A stretch of 64,000 nucleotides of DNA, taken from contig CM057162.1 of the NCBI GenBank assembly GCA_029962745.1, positions 20,175,491 to 20,239,490 of the forward strand, given 5' to 3'. The first letter of the stretch is position 1; each line of letters starts with the position of its first letter. This stretch comes from Echinometra lucunter. Taxonomy: Eukaryota > Echinodermata > Echinoidea > Camarodonta > Echinometridae. A program made the position numbers and the translations under genes. Positions 11,866-23,765 of this stretch are shown in pieces. The notes under the pieces are model-generated. The model saw nothing but the letters and a program-made list of their open reading frames with translations, had not been told where the DNA came from and did no database searches.

Positions 11866-12333
11866 AGGATAATGACAACTACAGGGCAAATCTTATGCTG
11901 ACTTGGTTAACTGGGCCAAGTTTTACTGATCTCTTATTATGCTTTGTAATATGTATGACAATCCATTTACATGATCAAAATATAAACAAGAGAATTAAAC
12001 GGAAAAGATGAAAAGGTGATGATTTATACAAAATTGGTTGATTACTTTTGAGCAGTTATTGCATTATGTTATGTTATATTATTTAGTTGTACTTTGTCAA
12101 ATCAAATACGAAGGTTCCTCTCAGAAAAACTGAGTTGAAAATCCTTTGAAAGCTTTCTCATTTGTTTATTCCACTATGAATTAGGAATATCAGGTGTAGA
12201 TAATTCTTCTTGAAATGCATGTGTATTCTATGAGTGACCATAAAAGGGCTCTTCTGTTACATATAGTTGTTGGTCCAAAACATATTTTGCAATTGCGCTC
12301 TTTTTCTCCTTATTAAAAATTAATTTTCTACAG

Positions 12334-12412
12334 CAGGACAAAGGGGGATTGATACTCGGTCAGAGCGCGAAGGCGAGAAGATAGATTGCCCTATCTTTGT
12401 CTTTGGATATAG
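12334..12412 (+). CDS. GTPase copy 1, exon 5: KIDCP beta-strand
   Basis: 79 nt, exactly the length of exon 5 in copy 2. Acceptor TTTCTACAG, donor AG|GTATGC, phase 1 to 2. Encodes GEKIDCPIFVFGY, matching GEKIDCPVFVFKY in copy 2. Confidence 0.85.
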
Positions 12413-13190
12413 GTATGCTATACAATTGTAGAACTATATAATGAAAATACTCGTATGTTTGTATCTCCCCATAAAAGACGCCAGTATATTACTTCAAATC
12501 TGTTTCAAATGTTGTTCGGCAAAACATAAATTAAGTGCCAATGACCTTCAAAGCGATATTCTCGCAAACTTGCTAATTTTAAACACCACTTCCGTATTCC
12601 AACACAATAATGTACTGCAGTAATAATCTTACTACAGTCCTCCTTCATGTCTTTAGAAACTCAATATTGTTCCAATATTTTAAACTGATGAGAAGTACTT
12701 TACGCTATGCCTAAAGACTACTTGCTTTTTGCTTCCACGAAAAGAAAAGAGCAGCTTCAGAGGGAAGATGTTTGATGCATTGGGATACAAGGGCCGTGTT
12801 TGCTGCGGCTTGTAATTTGTGCAGTTGGGTGACATATTATGTAATAGAAAAAGTCTGTCTGTGCTAAAAAGAGAAACAAAACAAAAATTAAACAAAAGCA
12901 AAAGAAAGAAAAAGAGGCAAAACTGACTGAACTTATGAAATTATGAAAATATATTTTTTTCTCCAAGTTGAACATGAGTCTTCTGGAGAAAATTGTACAT
13001 GTCTGCCTTACAAGAATGTGAGGGCTGTTGTATCGCCATCAAATGCATTATGGGTATATAAACAGCAAAATGAATCTCTATGTTCCTGTGAAGGGAAATT
13101 CAATGAGAATATAGGGTTTTTACATTGCAGCTATTCAGGATGTACTGTAAGAGCTTTAAATCTTACGACATTTGCTTTCTATTTTCTCAG

Positions 13191-13261
13191 CAATACAACA
13201 GAAATACGACAATGTCACGATTTCCTGGTGTCTTTTCTTCCTCGAATCAGGAACCTGCTAG
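13191..13261 (+). CDS. GTPase copy 1, exon 6: short helical exon
   Basis: 71 nt, phase 2 to 1, between TTTTCTCAG and GTAATT. Found by looking for the phase bridge between exons 5 and 7; encodes SNTTEIRQCHDFLVSFLPR..., alignable with the 71-nt exon 6 of copy 2 (shared C..FL..F spacing). The longer open frame around it (12943-13392) is mostly intron. Confidence 0.75.
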
Positions 13262-13642
13262 GTAATTTGAATATTTCTATCACTTGCTTGAATCCAGGGA
13301 ATAGGGGTATTATATCCCCACTCACCTATCACACAGGGGTTGGCGTATACAAATATAACCCTTTGCTTTTCAAAGTAGAAAAGATATTTTAATCAATCGG
13401 TCGATTGAGAAAATGGATAAATCTATCATAAATGACGGTTGTATAGTACCTTTACTTGAAATGCTATTGAAAACCAGTATGTTCTGTTGTTCAGTGCTTG
13501 GTTACCACTAGTTGGATACTGAATTAATCGTCTTCAGTAATCGTCTTTTTGGGCATACTATTGTAATTATATTATTTTGTACAGAAAGATCTGTCTATGT
13601 TAAGTTTATAGAAAAATTTTATACGCTGTATGAACACTAATT

Positions 13643-13670
13643 ATATTTATTATTATTATTATTATTATTA

Positions 13671-13702
<32 letters not shown>

Positions 13703-13776
13703 TGTATTATTATTGTTATTATTATTATTATTATTATTAGTAGTAGTAGTAGTAGTAGTAGTACTAGTAGTAGTAA

Positions 13777-13812
<36 letters not shown>

Positions 13813-13821
13813 CAGCAGCAG
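13643..13821. repeat. (ATT)n followed by (TAG)n microsatellite
   Basis: About 95 bp of ATT then about 75 bp of TAG, with AGC triplets at the end. In intron 6 of GTPase copy 1. Confidence 0.95.
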
Positions 13822-14877
13822 TTATAGTGTTAGCCTATGTACATGGCTTAAGACTGGAGAAATAAAGTGGTTCCGCTTCGTAAATCTGTCACAGCATTAT
13901 TCCCTAGAGTAAAATGACTGGCTATAAATAAATCGATTCGATAAGTTATGTTAAAATTATAAATATATAAAATACACTTGGAAATGTTATGAAATAATGT
14001 CTTGTCTTGCAACGATTGAATCTCAGTCCCCATGGAAACAAAGAGAGAAAGGAAATACCCTAAAGACAGTAATTTGCACATTGAGCCAGGCATACTTTTG
14101 GGTATGAATCAGATTCTGTTTATTGGGTTATAGATATAAGAAGGGAACATAAATACACATTCCTCACCAAACTAATGGGGTATCAATAAATAGGGAAACT
14201 ATGGTGGTTCCTAAGGGACATGGACACGAGGATCGACGTATATTATGTGCAACAAATTTTTCGTCTTGTACTTGAAAAAAAAATGACGTATATCTATGCG
14301 GCAATTTTTTTGTCTTCTATGTCCAATACCTGTTTACAAAAAAATGTTTGGTAGAATAGAATGAATTAAATGAATAGGACATGAAACAATATAGTCTACA
14401 GCAAAATAACATAAATGCCAGCTTGCTTCTCTTGGGCCTGGCGTGGCCATTTTGGTGTCTAGATAGGGTGCCTATATAGCCGGCTTGCTAGCAACCGGCG
14501 CGCGGTACGCATTTATCAGACGAACACTTTTTGACGTTTACATCTTTGACGTAAAAGAAAAAAAATGTCGCATATAATTATATACGTCAAATGTTTGCGT
14601 CTGCGTGCCTCTTCAGGGCCATTAAGTACAGAAATTACCTTTTTTTTTGGGGGGGGGATACATATTCACGCCTTCGACGTAAAAGACAAAAGAAAAAAAA
14701 ATGTTGTATATATTTGTAATCCTTTACGTTTGCTTGTCCAAAACATGGAAAAGGGGGAAATATCGAGAAAAATCAGATATGGATTCAGATTCAAACAAAA
14801 TTAATGTAATTCAGCAAGTTGCAATGTGTGGCGCTTGAGCACTAAACGAAGTAAATGAATTGACTGTATTGGAACAG

Positions 14878-15184
14878 GTGCATATCCTATCATGGTGATA
14901 ACCTTCGCTGACAGTATTGACGACAGAGAATCGATCGTTAGAGACCTCATCACTGCTGGCATGGATAAGACCAGCGTGTTCTTCATCGAGAACTACACGA
15001 AGAGAAACACGAGATGGACAATGAGAGACACGTCACACTCCTGAAGATATTGGAAGCCTGCATCTTACGAGCTGATGATAATGTTACCTTCAAGTGGCGC
15101 AAAGAAAGAGAAGACGAGAATAGGCCAAACTGGTTTGTGAGGTTTTTCCGCAAGATCGTGAAGATGTTCAAGAGGGGAAACTAA
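14878..15184 (+). CDS. GTPase copy 1, exon 7 (terminal, frameshifted)
   Basis: Acceptor TTGGAACAG. Starts AYPIMVITFAD and continues to VFFIENYTKRN, with 24 of the first 43 residues identical to copy 2. After AAC (15006-15008) one C is missing relative to copy 2, so the as-read frame ends at TGA 15042-15044. The other frame carries the conserved RHVTLLKILEACILRADD segment and a basic, aromatic tail to TAA 15182-15184. The tail is longer than in copy 2 and rich in K/R/F, perhaps membrane-associating. Confidence 0.85.
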
Positions 15185-16230
15185 CCCGTGAGGGGTTCCC
15201 TCCCCCCAAACATCAGAAATGAATAACGAAGTACCCCTAGTCTGCACGCGCAGACCCTTGATACTTATTGAAGTTATTGCATCTTGAGACAGGCTTTAAG
15301 GCCATATACCAACTAGCTGTGAGGTGAAATTTGTTAGAACACCAGCTGAAAACGACCATATTAGTTTAATGTTGACTTGTTTATAGATATTTATATTAAT
15401 GTAAATTTCCTTGTTGGAGAATATTATGTAAATGGGCATAACCAAATTTAACTTTATGAAAGATTTAGGTCATTTTGAAGTCAATTTTTAGTAGAAATAT
15501 AGTTTATTTCTATACCTACTCCACCCCTCTCGTCACCTGATATTTCAACTTGTTACCCCTCTGCCGTATTGCAGTGTAATGATTTCTTTTACCACTCGGG
15601 CAGTATCGGTATATCTTTTTTTTTGGGGGGGGGGGAATTAAAAATTCAAACGTATTCTAGATTATTCCGTAGATAAATCTAAATTAGAATTTCTCTTTAA
15701 ATGAATATGGACCTGAAAACTACAGACCATGCCTTGCTTTACCTGATAGAATTAAGGGCTTACGTCCTTGAGTGACAATCACGGGGGTAACCCCCTAGGA
15801 AACCATATTTCCAGATATTTTGATTAAAAAATTATGAGATATGGTATTAATACATAAACAAGAATTAAATTACTGATTCCAGTAACCTGTAGAATAGATA
15901 GATCTGAATTATATTTAAATCTTTTAGTCGGAGGGCCTATGTAGGAAAATTTGGGTTCGTGTGCAGTTCATGTTAATTTTTGGCAACCTCCATAAATGTA
16001 TTCTAATTGATCCCGCGAATCAGAAAAACGATGTTGCCATTTTTTTTTGATGACCTTAGGTCAAAGGTCATCTTTTCACACTCTTGTATAAGTGACTGCA
16101 AATGTAGTTTGAAGCACATCAGCAGCTCTTTCAGACCAGTAGAAATATCTCTATGTAGTTTCTTTGCTTGGTAGATGTGTAATATTGCATTAAACTCTTG
16201 ATATATATACTTTTTACAGTGACACATTTA
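15185..16230. other. 3' flank of GTPase copy 1
   Basis: Presumed 3'UTR then AT-rich spacer with a T/G run near 15617. No clear polyadenylation signal close to the stop. Confidence 0.5.
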
Positions 16231-18700
16231 AGGTTCCGTCTTTGCACATTTTTCATAATGTAAATCTTATTGTAGATAACACAACAGCAAAATTAAAAAA
16301 AAAAGGCAGGCATAAAAAGTCGTTACTGTAAGAAATGGTAGAAAGTTGGGAAAAGTTATTCCTTGGTAACAAACATCCACAATTGTAGCAGCCTTGTATT
16401 TTTGTCTAATTCAGCATCTCTTACAGATCAGTAGAAATATTTTATGTAGTTTCTGTGCTCAGTAAATTCATAATATTGTATTACACTCTGTGTTATTGTT
16501 TTTTTTTTTATCGTTATACTCATTTTATGTTGCTTCTTTTCGTACATTATTTCTTTATCTTAGTTTAGATAAGTTAAATAAAGTGCATAGATAAATAACA
16601 GTCGAAAAATGGAATACTGAATTGTCATTTCTGTAGATATGGTAGAATGTTGGGAAAAGTTATACAAATGTCATCAGTGAGATTTAGTTTGGGTGTTTGG
16701 ATGTAGTTATGAAAATGAATCGTATCTTACTCTCCTGAATAAAGGTAATAACATCAGCATAATTTTGAGTCAGACATGATAAAGGCTTGGTCACAACCGG
16801 ACGTGCGTGTTTTTGCACCTGCGTGTCCGCAAGAGTTGCTGGGCTTTGAGCCAACTTCTGCGATTCTCTGCGATTGTATGGCAACGTACCCCCAACTTAC
16901 GTCCTTTGCGCAGGACCGTGCAGGCCTCTTGCAAATATTGGATTTTTTTCCTCGTCTAAACCCGTAGGGTGAACGTGCGACGAACGCGCAAGTGCTGTGC
17001 CTCGGCTGTGCGGCAGGTAACAGTCAGTGCAATATTTGCAAGAAGTGCATACGTCGCATGTACGATTACGTTACATGGTTATAGGAAGTACTTGCGTTGC
17101 CTGAGCAAGGCACCCCCGATTTGCCATTTTTCGCGAATCTGATTCACCCTGATTTCGTTTTCTTCTCTCCCTCCTTTTCGGCTTTTCCTCCTTCCTTCAC
17201 TTGCTTATTGATAATTTTCCTGTAAATTTAAGTAGCCAATTTTAATGCCGATTATTTTGTGAATGTGATAAAGACGACCGAATGGACGATGACAGTGTTC
17301 TGACCTTGCCGATTTGAGGGTGCAACTTGCGTGTGCCACAAAACGAACGTTCGCTCATCTTTCGGAGATCTTCTGGTGTACGTCCACCGTGCGGTGATTG
17401 CACCTTCTACGCATGCTGGACGTGCCTGTGAAGTACAGCCGTTGCAAATAAATTTTTCCAACACGCATGATACGGTAACAATACAAAATCTTGCAGCCAA
17501 CGTAACAAGGACGTGCGATTCCGTGCACCGCTTTGCGATAGCTGCACGTGCCACCTGCGATTCCGTGCACCGCCTTGCGATAGCTGCACGTGCCACGTGC
17601 AAATTACCAAAACACGTAGCCACACGCAGCGTTTGTTGGACATGTCCGACAACCGCTCTGCGTGTTATGCGTGTTCCTGCCTGCTAGATAAAAAAGTCCG
17701 GGCCCGTGCGTGTGACGGAAGAATTTTCTGCAAAATCGGTCGCAGACCACACGTACGGAGGTGCACGGCCGGTTGTGACCGTAGCTTCAGTCTATTTGGA
17801 TTATCTTTTAAGTCATTGACTACTGAATTATTTCATTTCCATAGATAAAATTCATGAACCACCTGGTTTTTGTAGGCAATCATGGCAATGGGTTAAAGTG
17901 CATACTTGTACAAGAGGAAGGAGTCACCCTATAACCTTCCATTGTGCAGTATCTCCTATTGCCACAGGCTGTAGAACATGATTAAAATGTTATGAAAATG
18001 TGTGTCATGCCTTCGAACATAGCAAATATATAAAACATTTCTAGAAAGGAAGGATTCAAAAGATTTCGGGATCAAAAGCGAAGGTCCAAAGTCCAGCAAA
18101 CAGAGAACAATGTAAGAAAATGAGTTATAGGCTCAGCTTTAAAACTTGCTGGTATTCCACAAATAAAAGAAAACTGGAAGAAAGGTTCGTTGGTGCATTG
18201 TAACATGATTCTTTAAAACCAAGCACGTGTTATTCATGTATAAATAGTAGTCTGTAAAAGCTATTTTCGTAAATGGACTTTGAAAAACAAGCACATTCGG
18301 AGAACTGTTTTTAAATGCGTCTGCACAAAAATCATGTCCAGTACTTCCCTTTTTATTTCTTAAAAAGGATATGCGACTATTTTTTTTTCAAATTCTCGTC
18401 ATTCTCTTTCTTCTTCTTGTTGTTATCGTTTGATTTTTGTTGTTTTTCTTTTTCTTCTTCTTGTTCTTCTTCTTTATCGTAATTATCATCATTTTACTAC
18501 TATTATCATTATTATCATTGTAACGGCTAATACTACTTTTATGATTGTCATTGTACTCATTAGCATCATAATAATTATCAGCATCTTCATCACCGCCACC
18601 ATGATTGCAAAAAGAATATTTGTATGATTCATATAAGATTATGAATATAATACTGAACTTATTTGAAAACCAGGAGGAAAGGACGAAGGGGGTTATAAGT
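16231..18700. repeat. Segmental duplication, copy 1 (with insertion)
   Basis: Direct homology to 19371-20965: CATAATGT...ATTGTAGATAA, AAAAGTCGTTACTG, GGGAAAAGTTATTCCTT, TTTTGAGTCAGACATGAT, GGCAATCATGGCAATGGG, AAGCGAAGGTCCAAAGTCC, CACCGCCACCATGATTG. No coding potential seen. Carries the 16779-17792 insertion. Confidence 0.8.
16779..17792. mobile_element. ~1 kb inverted-repeat element, GC-richer than flanks
   Basis: Present in duplication copy 1 and absent from copy 2. Core inverted ends GGTCACAACCGG (16789-16800) and CCGGTTGTGACC (17769-17780), with further CGTGC similarity inward. Internal GTGC/GCAC-rich sequence includes a 42-bp tandem pair (17514-17597). No transposase; non-autonomous. Confidence 0.75.
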
Positions 18701-19370
18701 TGTTTCGCAGGTAGTACAGGAGGTCATTATGGAGAACCACGTGTTAAGTCTATGGGGGAAAAAATCCGGAAGTACACGGCCAATGAGACCAAATTTTTCT
18801 CAAACCTGAATTTTTGGTGTTGTGAACAAATGAATGGGTGTATATACTAAAGTACAGGGAATCTGCCTGAGGTCATTATGGGGAAAACAGTGCCGTATAA
18901 TGCGTATGTCTATACATGGGGACGGGAATAATAGCGGTCTAATCCAAGTTGAATAGCACTGCTGGAGTAATCATTACTGGCTTTCTCTACCCTTCTGGAA
19001 TATATATATATATATATATATCTCTCTCTCTCTCTCTTTTCATAGCTAGAATCCTAATGTGTAATTATGTCTACGACTTTTACTCGGTTCACTCTCTTCA
19101 TCGAATTTGTATCTCTCTTTATAGTTGGAATGTGACTATCCAATAATATGTCTACGACTTTTGCTCAGTTCACCCTCTTCTTGGTATCTATTTCTCTCTT
19201 CATAGTTGGAATCGTATCTACTGTATATCTCTTTTCATAGTTGGAATCTTACTCTCTAATATCTCTTCGACCGTTCCAAAATTCACCAATAATAAAGTGA
19301 CTCTTTAAACATAGTTAGTATTGATACTGAATCAAAATATTTTTTTTACATTGCTTTTTATACTAATTTT

Positions 19371-20965
19371 AGATTCCTTCTATGTACATTATTCATAATG
19401 TGTATCTAATTGTAGATAATTTGAATTAAGTACACCACGGCAAAAAAGGTAAAAAAAAGTCGTTACTGCATGTACTGTAAGATAAGTAGAACTTTGGGAA
19501 AAGTTATTCCTTAGTAACAAAGCATCCACAATCCTAGCTGCCTGGGTTTTTTTTCAATAAGATTTATAGTTATAATGTTTACCTCTGAATATGAATCGTA
19601 TCTTAATCTTCTGATTAAGGTAATAACATCAACATAATTTTGAGTCAGACATGATTTGGATTATTCATTTGGATTATCTTTTAAATCATTGACAACTGGA
19701 TTATTTCATTTCCATAGATAAAATTCATAAACCACCTGGTTCTTGTAGGCAATCATGGCAATGGGTTAAAGTGCATACTTGTACAAGAGGAAGGAGCTAC
19801 CCCTATGATACCTTCTATTGTGTAGTTTCTCCCATTATCAAAGGCTGTAGAACATGATCCAAACAAATGTTATGAAAAAATGTGTCATGCCTCCGAACAT
19901 AACAATTATATAAAACATTTCTAGAAATGAAGAATACAGCGAGGGATCAAAAGCGAAGGTCCAAAGTCCAGCAACTGAAGGGAGTTTGTTACATATCTTT
20001 CATGAACAATAATGTTAGAAGACGTGTTGAAGACCTAGCTCTAAGCATGATGAAATTTACTGGTATTCCACAAATAAAAGAAAACTGAAAGAAAGGTTTG
20101 TTCGTGCATAATTATTTGATAGTAACAACATGATTTTTTAAAATGAAAAACGTGTTATCCATGTTTTCTAGTCTCTAAAAGCTATTTTCATAAATGGACT
20201 TTGTAAGACAGCACAGTCGAAGAACTTCGTCTAAAAAAGGATATAAAAAGGATGTGACTATTTTTTTCAAGGGATCCAGTAAAGTGGAGGCTTGATTTGA
20301 TAAAATGTTGAATTTTATGTCTGTGTTTTATGAAGGTGTTCAGAAGGATGAATAAACAGCCAGGCATATAAAGGTTTTGAAATATAAATGTTATTTTCAA
20401 GATATCTGTCACTGTATTCCGCCATTTTCAAAATCCACCTGGGTATGGTTTTGTCTATGGGGTTAAAAGGTCTGACATTTTCAGTCACTTGTATATTTTC
20501 ACCTTTTGTGAAGCACACGATGATGCTTTTGAAGTGCATTTTTCATGGCCTCATATTTACACATTATTACATAAACTGATATCATGTATGGCCATGCAGG
20601 TCAGATTTTAAAAAGTTACTGAGTGGTTTTAACACCTTTTACAGACTTAATGTTGTGCTCATCCAATTATATGCAATATTTCTGTTAAAGAAAGATTTTG
20701 AGTGAATGACAATCGATGTGTGCAAATTGACGTTTTTTTCGATCATTTACGTCAATTGCTTTATGCGTTATAAATCATTCTTCTTTTCTTCTTTCTTCTT
20801 TTTTCCCTTCATATTGTTATTGTTATTACACTTATCATAATTATCAGCATCATCGTCACCGCCACCATGATTGTTAAAAGTGATTTATTTGATTTATAAG
20901 ATTATGAATAGTAGATTCATATTATATTTATCTGAAAAGAAGGAGTAAAGAAGAGCAAAAGGGCT
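19371..20965. repeat. Segmental duplication, copy 2 (empty site)
   Basis: Second direct copy of the unit at 16231-18700. It runs straight from GACATGAT to TTGGATTATC where copy 1 has about 1 kb of extra sequence. Confidence 0.8.
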
Positions 20966-21472
20966 CCTTGTCTTCTTTCTCAGAATGCATGCCCTCTCTC
21001 ACTCTCTCTTTCTTGCAAGCTCGCATGATCAGACTACGTAGCCACACAACAATCTTTCGTCCAATACTATTTCACAATCCTTTGATAATATTCAAGAAGT
21101 ACTCATTATTTGAGAGTAGTTAACATTATTCAAATTTATAGTTTTGTACTTTACAGCTCCCGAGGTGAAATTATTACTCATAAATCATCAGGTTTACATG
21201 TCAAAACAAAGACATAAACATTCTCCTTTGAGAAGAAAAACATGATATGAAAACATTGCCTTTTTTCTCACATTTCTTCAAACAAAAATTGGAAACCTCC
21301 CCGGAGACAATACAGTAATATTTTTCGTCTTCATAATACAGAGTTACCAATATACATGTAACTGCTGTTTTATGAATACAATTCAATGCATATTTCTTTT
21401 CTCCTTCAAACCCGAATAAGAGATTTTCTTTGGAAAAAACAAAAGCAACTCGTATATATATATATATATATA

Positions 21473-21720
21473 CAGTGAACCAAATTTGCAAAGTGCATTT
21501 CTTCGCCGTTTACTGTGTTATTTCCAATGGGGAAACAGTTTTGCTTTTTTTTTTCGCCGTTTGTAGCCGTTTTTCAAAAGGGCTACATAACGGCTACAAA
21601 ACGGCTTTAAAAGAGCGAAAAAAACCACACACAAAAAAACAACAAACAAGACACACACACACACACACAAACGGCTACTAAACGGCGAAAAAACGGCTAA
21701 TCTGCTGATTCGGCTCACTG
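21473..21720. mobile_element. TA-flanked MITE with GCCGTTT repeats
   Basis: Ends CAGTGAACC and GGCTCACTG, TA on both sides. The interior carries many GCCGTTT/AAACGGC and GTAGCCG/CGGCTAC motifs in both directions and a CA tract. Tc1/mariner-type MITE by its ends; inserted in a (TA)n tract. Confidence 0.7.
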
Positions 21721-23478
21721 TAAGATATCCAGCTGGTAGATTTCAAGCGAAATTTCTTGACTTATTTCACATTTGTTTAAAAAAAATTACAACGTCCTCA
21801 GTTTCTTTTCCACAAAAGGGGCAATTTTCACAATTTACTATATTCATTATCAGACAACTGCTTATTAGAAAACAAAATTTCATTAATGATTTCAAATTGA
21901 AACTATCAATCGGACATCAATCGTTAAACGAAATATAACATTGTTCAGTCTTTTCATATTTATCAATTCTGGTATATAATCCAACAGTCTTTCCCATTAA
22001 AGACATATCCGTCAGCCCTTCCATATTTTGAAAATATATATACTCAACCTTTTTGGTCATACAGAAGTATTTTAACATGTGCCGGCATTAAGGTTTCTTC
22101 GAGATTCATAAAACAATCCCGTAGGTAGGTATTATACTTACACATTATGGCCTTAAAAACTGAATAATATGATTTGAAAATATCAACTTCAGGTCAAACC
22201 TCATGTCAAACTTCCAAAGTTAAGAAATAATGAATACAAGCAGAAATAATTGAGGAAGGGAAAAACTGTCATTGCATTGCGACAAAGGAGCGCCCAAATA
22301 CCTATATACATCAGGTTAATAAACATGTTAAAGCATAAGCCTGTAATTATTCTTATTATTGACATAAACTCCATTACGATTGTACTAATACACTCCAAAA
22401 AGAGTTGGGTAAATTTTCACCCAAACTGGATAAAAAAGAAGGTACAATGCACATTCTATTGGTAAAAGTTTACTCTTTAAATAGCATGACGTTCCCCACA
22501 TTAGGTTAAAGTAATAGCGGATAAAATATGAACTAAAATGTGCATGTTACCTCTGTACCAAAGTTGGAAAGAATTTTATCCAACTCGTTTCCCCTTTCTT
22601 TTTTCTTTTTCCTATTATACATCAAAATAATTTCACGTCAGACAAACTTATATTTTATCACAATTCTAAATTTAAAGAATTGAGTTCTGGTACAGGTGAA
22701 GAAAAAAAAAATCATTCCTGAGACCATTTTTCAAGTCACTGTGGACGAATAACAAAATTGAATTTTATTCTGTAAGGGATTCTTTGCATGCTTGGATATC
22801 CGACCAGTGACAACAAATGGCTTAACGATCTGCACCAAACTTCCGTGCAAAATTTGTGTGTGTGAATCCTATGTGTATTTTCTCTGTGAAAAGATGGTTT
22901 TGTATTTGATGTTATACTGCTATTGTCGCATTTTTCTGGTTTCTTTTGTGTGTGTGATTTGTTTTGTTTTCTTTGCGTTTTTTCACACAGAGCCGTCAGT
23001 CTGTAAAAGTCATTCAGACGGAGAGATATACCTTGACTATAAAAAGCCGGGATTTATGAAGAACAAAAATACCCAAATGCAAAAAGACAGAATCTAAAGA
23101 ACACCCTGACATCCTCATCAAATTAGTCACAATTTGCAACCTCCGAATTCAAACCCTAATCACAAATGCTCGATATCTTGAACGACATAAAGAAGATATT
23201 TCTTCTTTTTTTGCCATGAAATAAAGATTGCTGATATTTTTTTAAAAATTTCTTTGGGCATTTTTTTTTCAATTCTTTCACCTTGTTATTTGCCAATAGA
23301 AGTTATAATCGTAACACATTTCTTGGAAAATATTATCCAGAAACTATTAAAGCCATTTCTTTGAGAACACATGTTACCCCCAAACCAAATGCATTCTAAA
23401 TAAAATATGCACACACACAAAAAAAAGAATTTAAGATGTCTAAGAAAAAAGAAGAGTAGAAGAGAAAAACTAAGAAAA
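21721..23478. other. Spacer and 3' flank of GTPase copy 2
   Basis: AT-rich; no exon or strong repeat recognised. It should include the 3'UTR of copy 2. Confidence 0.5.
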
Positions 23479-23765
23479 TCAGTCTGAACTTTTCCCATTC
23501 TTTAGAAACCATTTCTTCCACCAGGGATATTCAATTTCTTTGCGCCATCGGAACGTGATATTGTCATCCGCTCTTAAGATGCAGGCTTCTAATATCTTCA
23601 GCAGAGCGACGTGTCTCTCTTCCATCATCTCGTGGTTCCTTGCCGTGTAGTTCTCAATGAAGAAAACACTGCTTTTTTGCATGCCTTCAGAGACGAATTC
23701 ACCTAAGATCTGGTCTTTGTTGGCGACGGTGTCCGCGAAGGGGATCACCATGATAGGATAGGTGC
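23479..23765 (-). CDS. GTPase copy 2, exon 7 (terminal)
   Basis: Acceptor ACTTTCAAAG; encodes TYPIMVIPFAD through FIENYTARNHEM, then RHVALLKILEACILRADD and WWKKWF, ending at the stop 23481-23479. It reads without interruption where copy 1 is frameshifted. Confidence 0.9.

Larger units (their letters stand above)
5853..15184 (+). pseudogene. Membrane-anchored IFI44-like GTPase gene (copy 1), 7 exons, 1-nt frameshift in last exon
   Basis: Exons: 5853-5925, 6313-6396, 10097-10267, 11193-11354, 12334-12412, 13191-13261 and 14878-15184, all with GT/AG borders and compatible phases (1,1,1,1,2,1). The product starts with two hydrophobic segments (exons 1 and 2), then a coil-like lead, a P-loop GVQGAGKS (about residues 91-98), a DTRG switch-II-like motif and the FIENYT segment. 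The P-loop, DxxG and C-terminal ...ENY... layout resembles the G domain of the interferon-induced protein 44 family (family knowledge); GTP binding is inferred. An NKxD-type G4 motif is not evident; VITFAD lies where it would be expected. Compared with the intact copy on the minus strand (23479-30748), one base is missing between 15008 and 15009. The frame as given stops at 15042-15044, while the other frame stays open and homologous to TAA at 15182. The gene is therefore a recent pseudogene, a truncated allele or a sequencing error. Confidence 0.82.

Noticed and set aside
12943..13392. 149-aa ORF with several cysteines
   Set aside because: Only 13191-13261 is supported as an exon by phase and by homology with copy 2; the rest reads into introns.
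17252..17848. Overlapping Arg/Cys/His-rich ORFs on both strands
   Set aside because: They arise from the GTGC/GCAC-rich inverted-repeat element and its 42-bp tandem pair.
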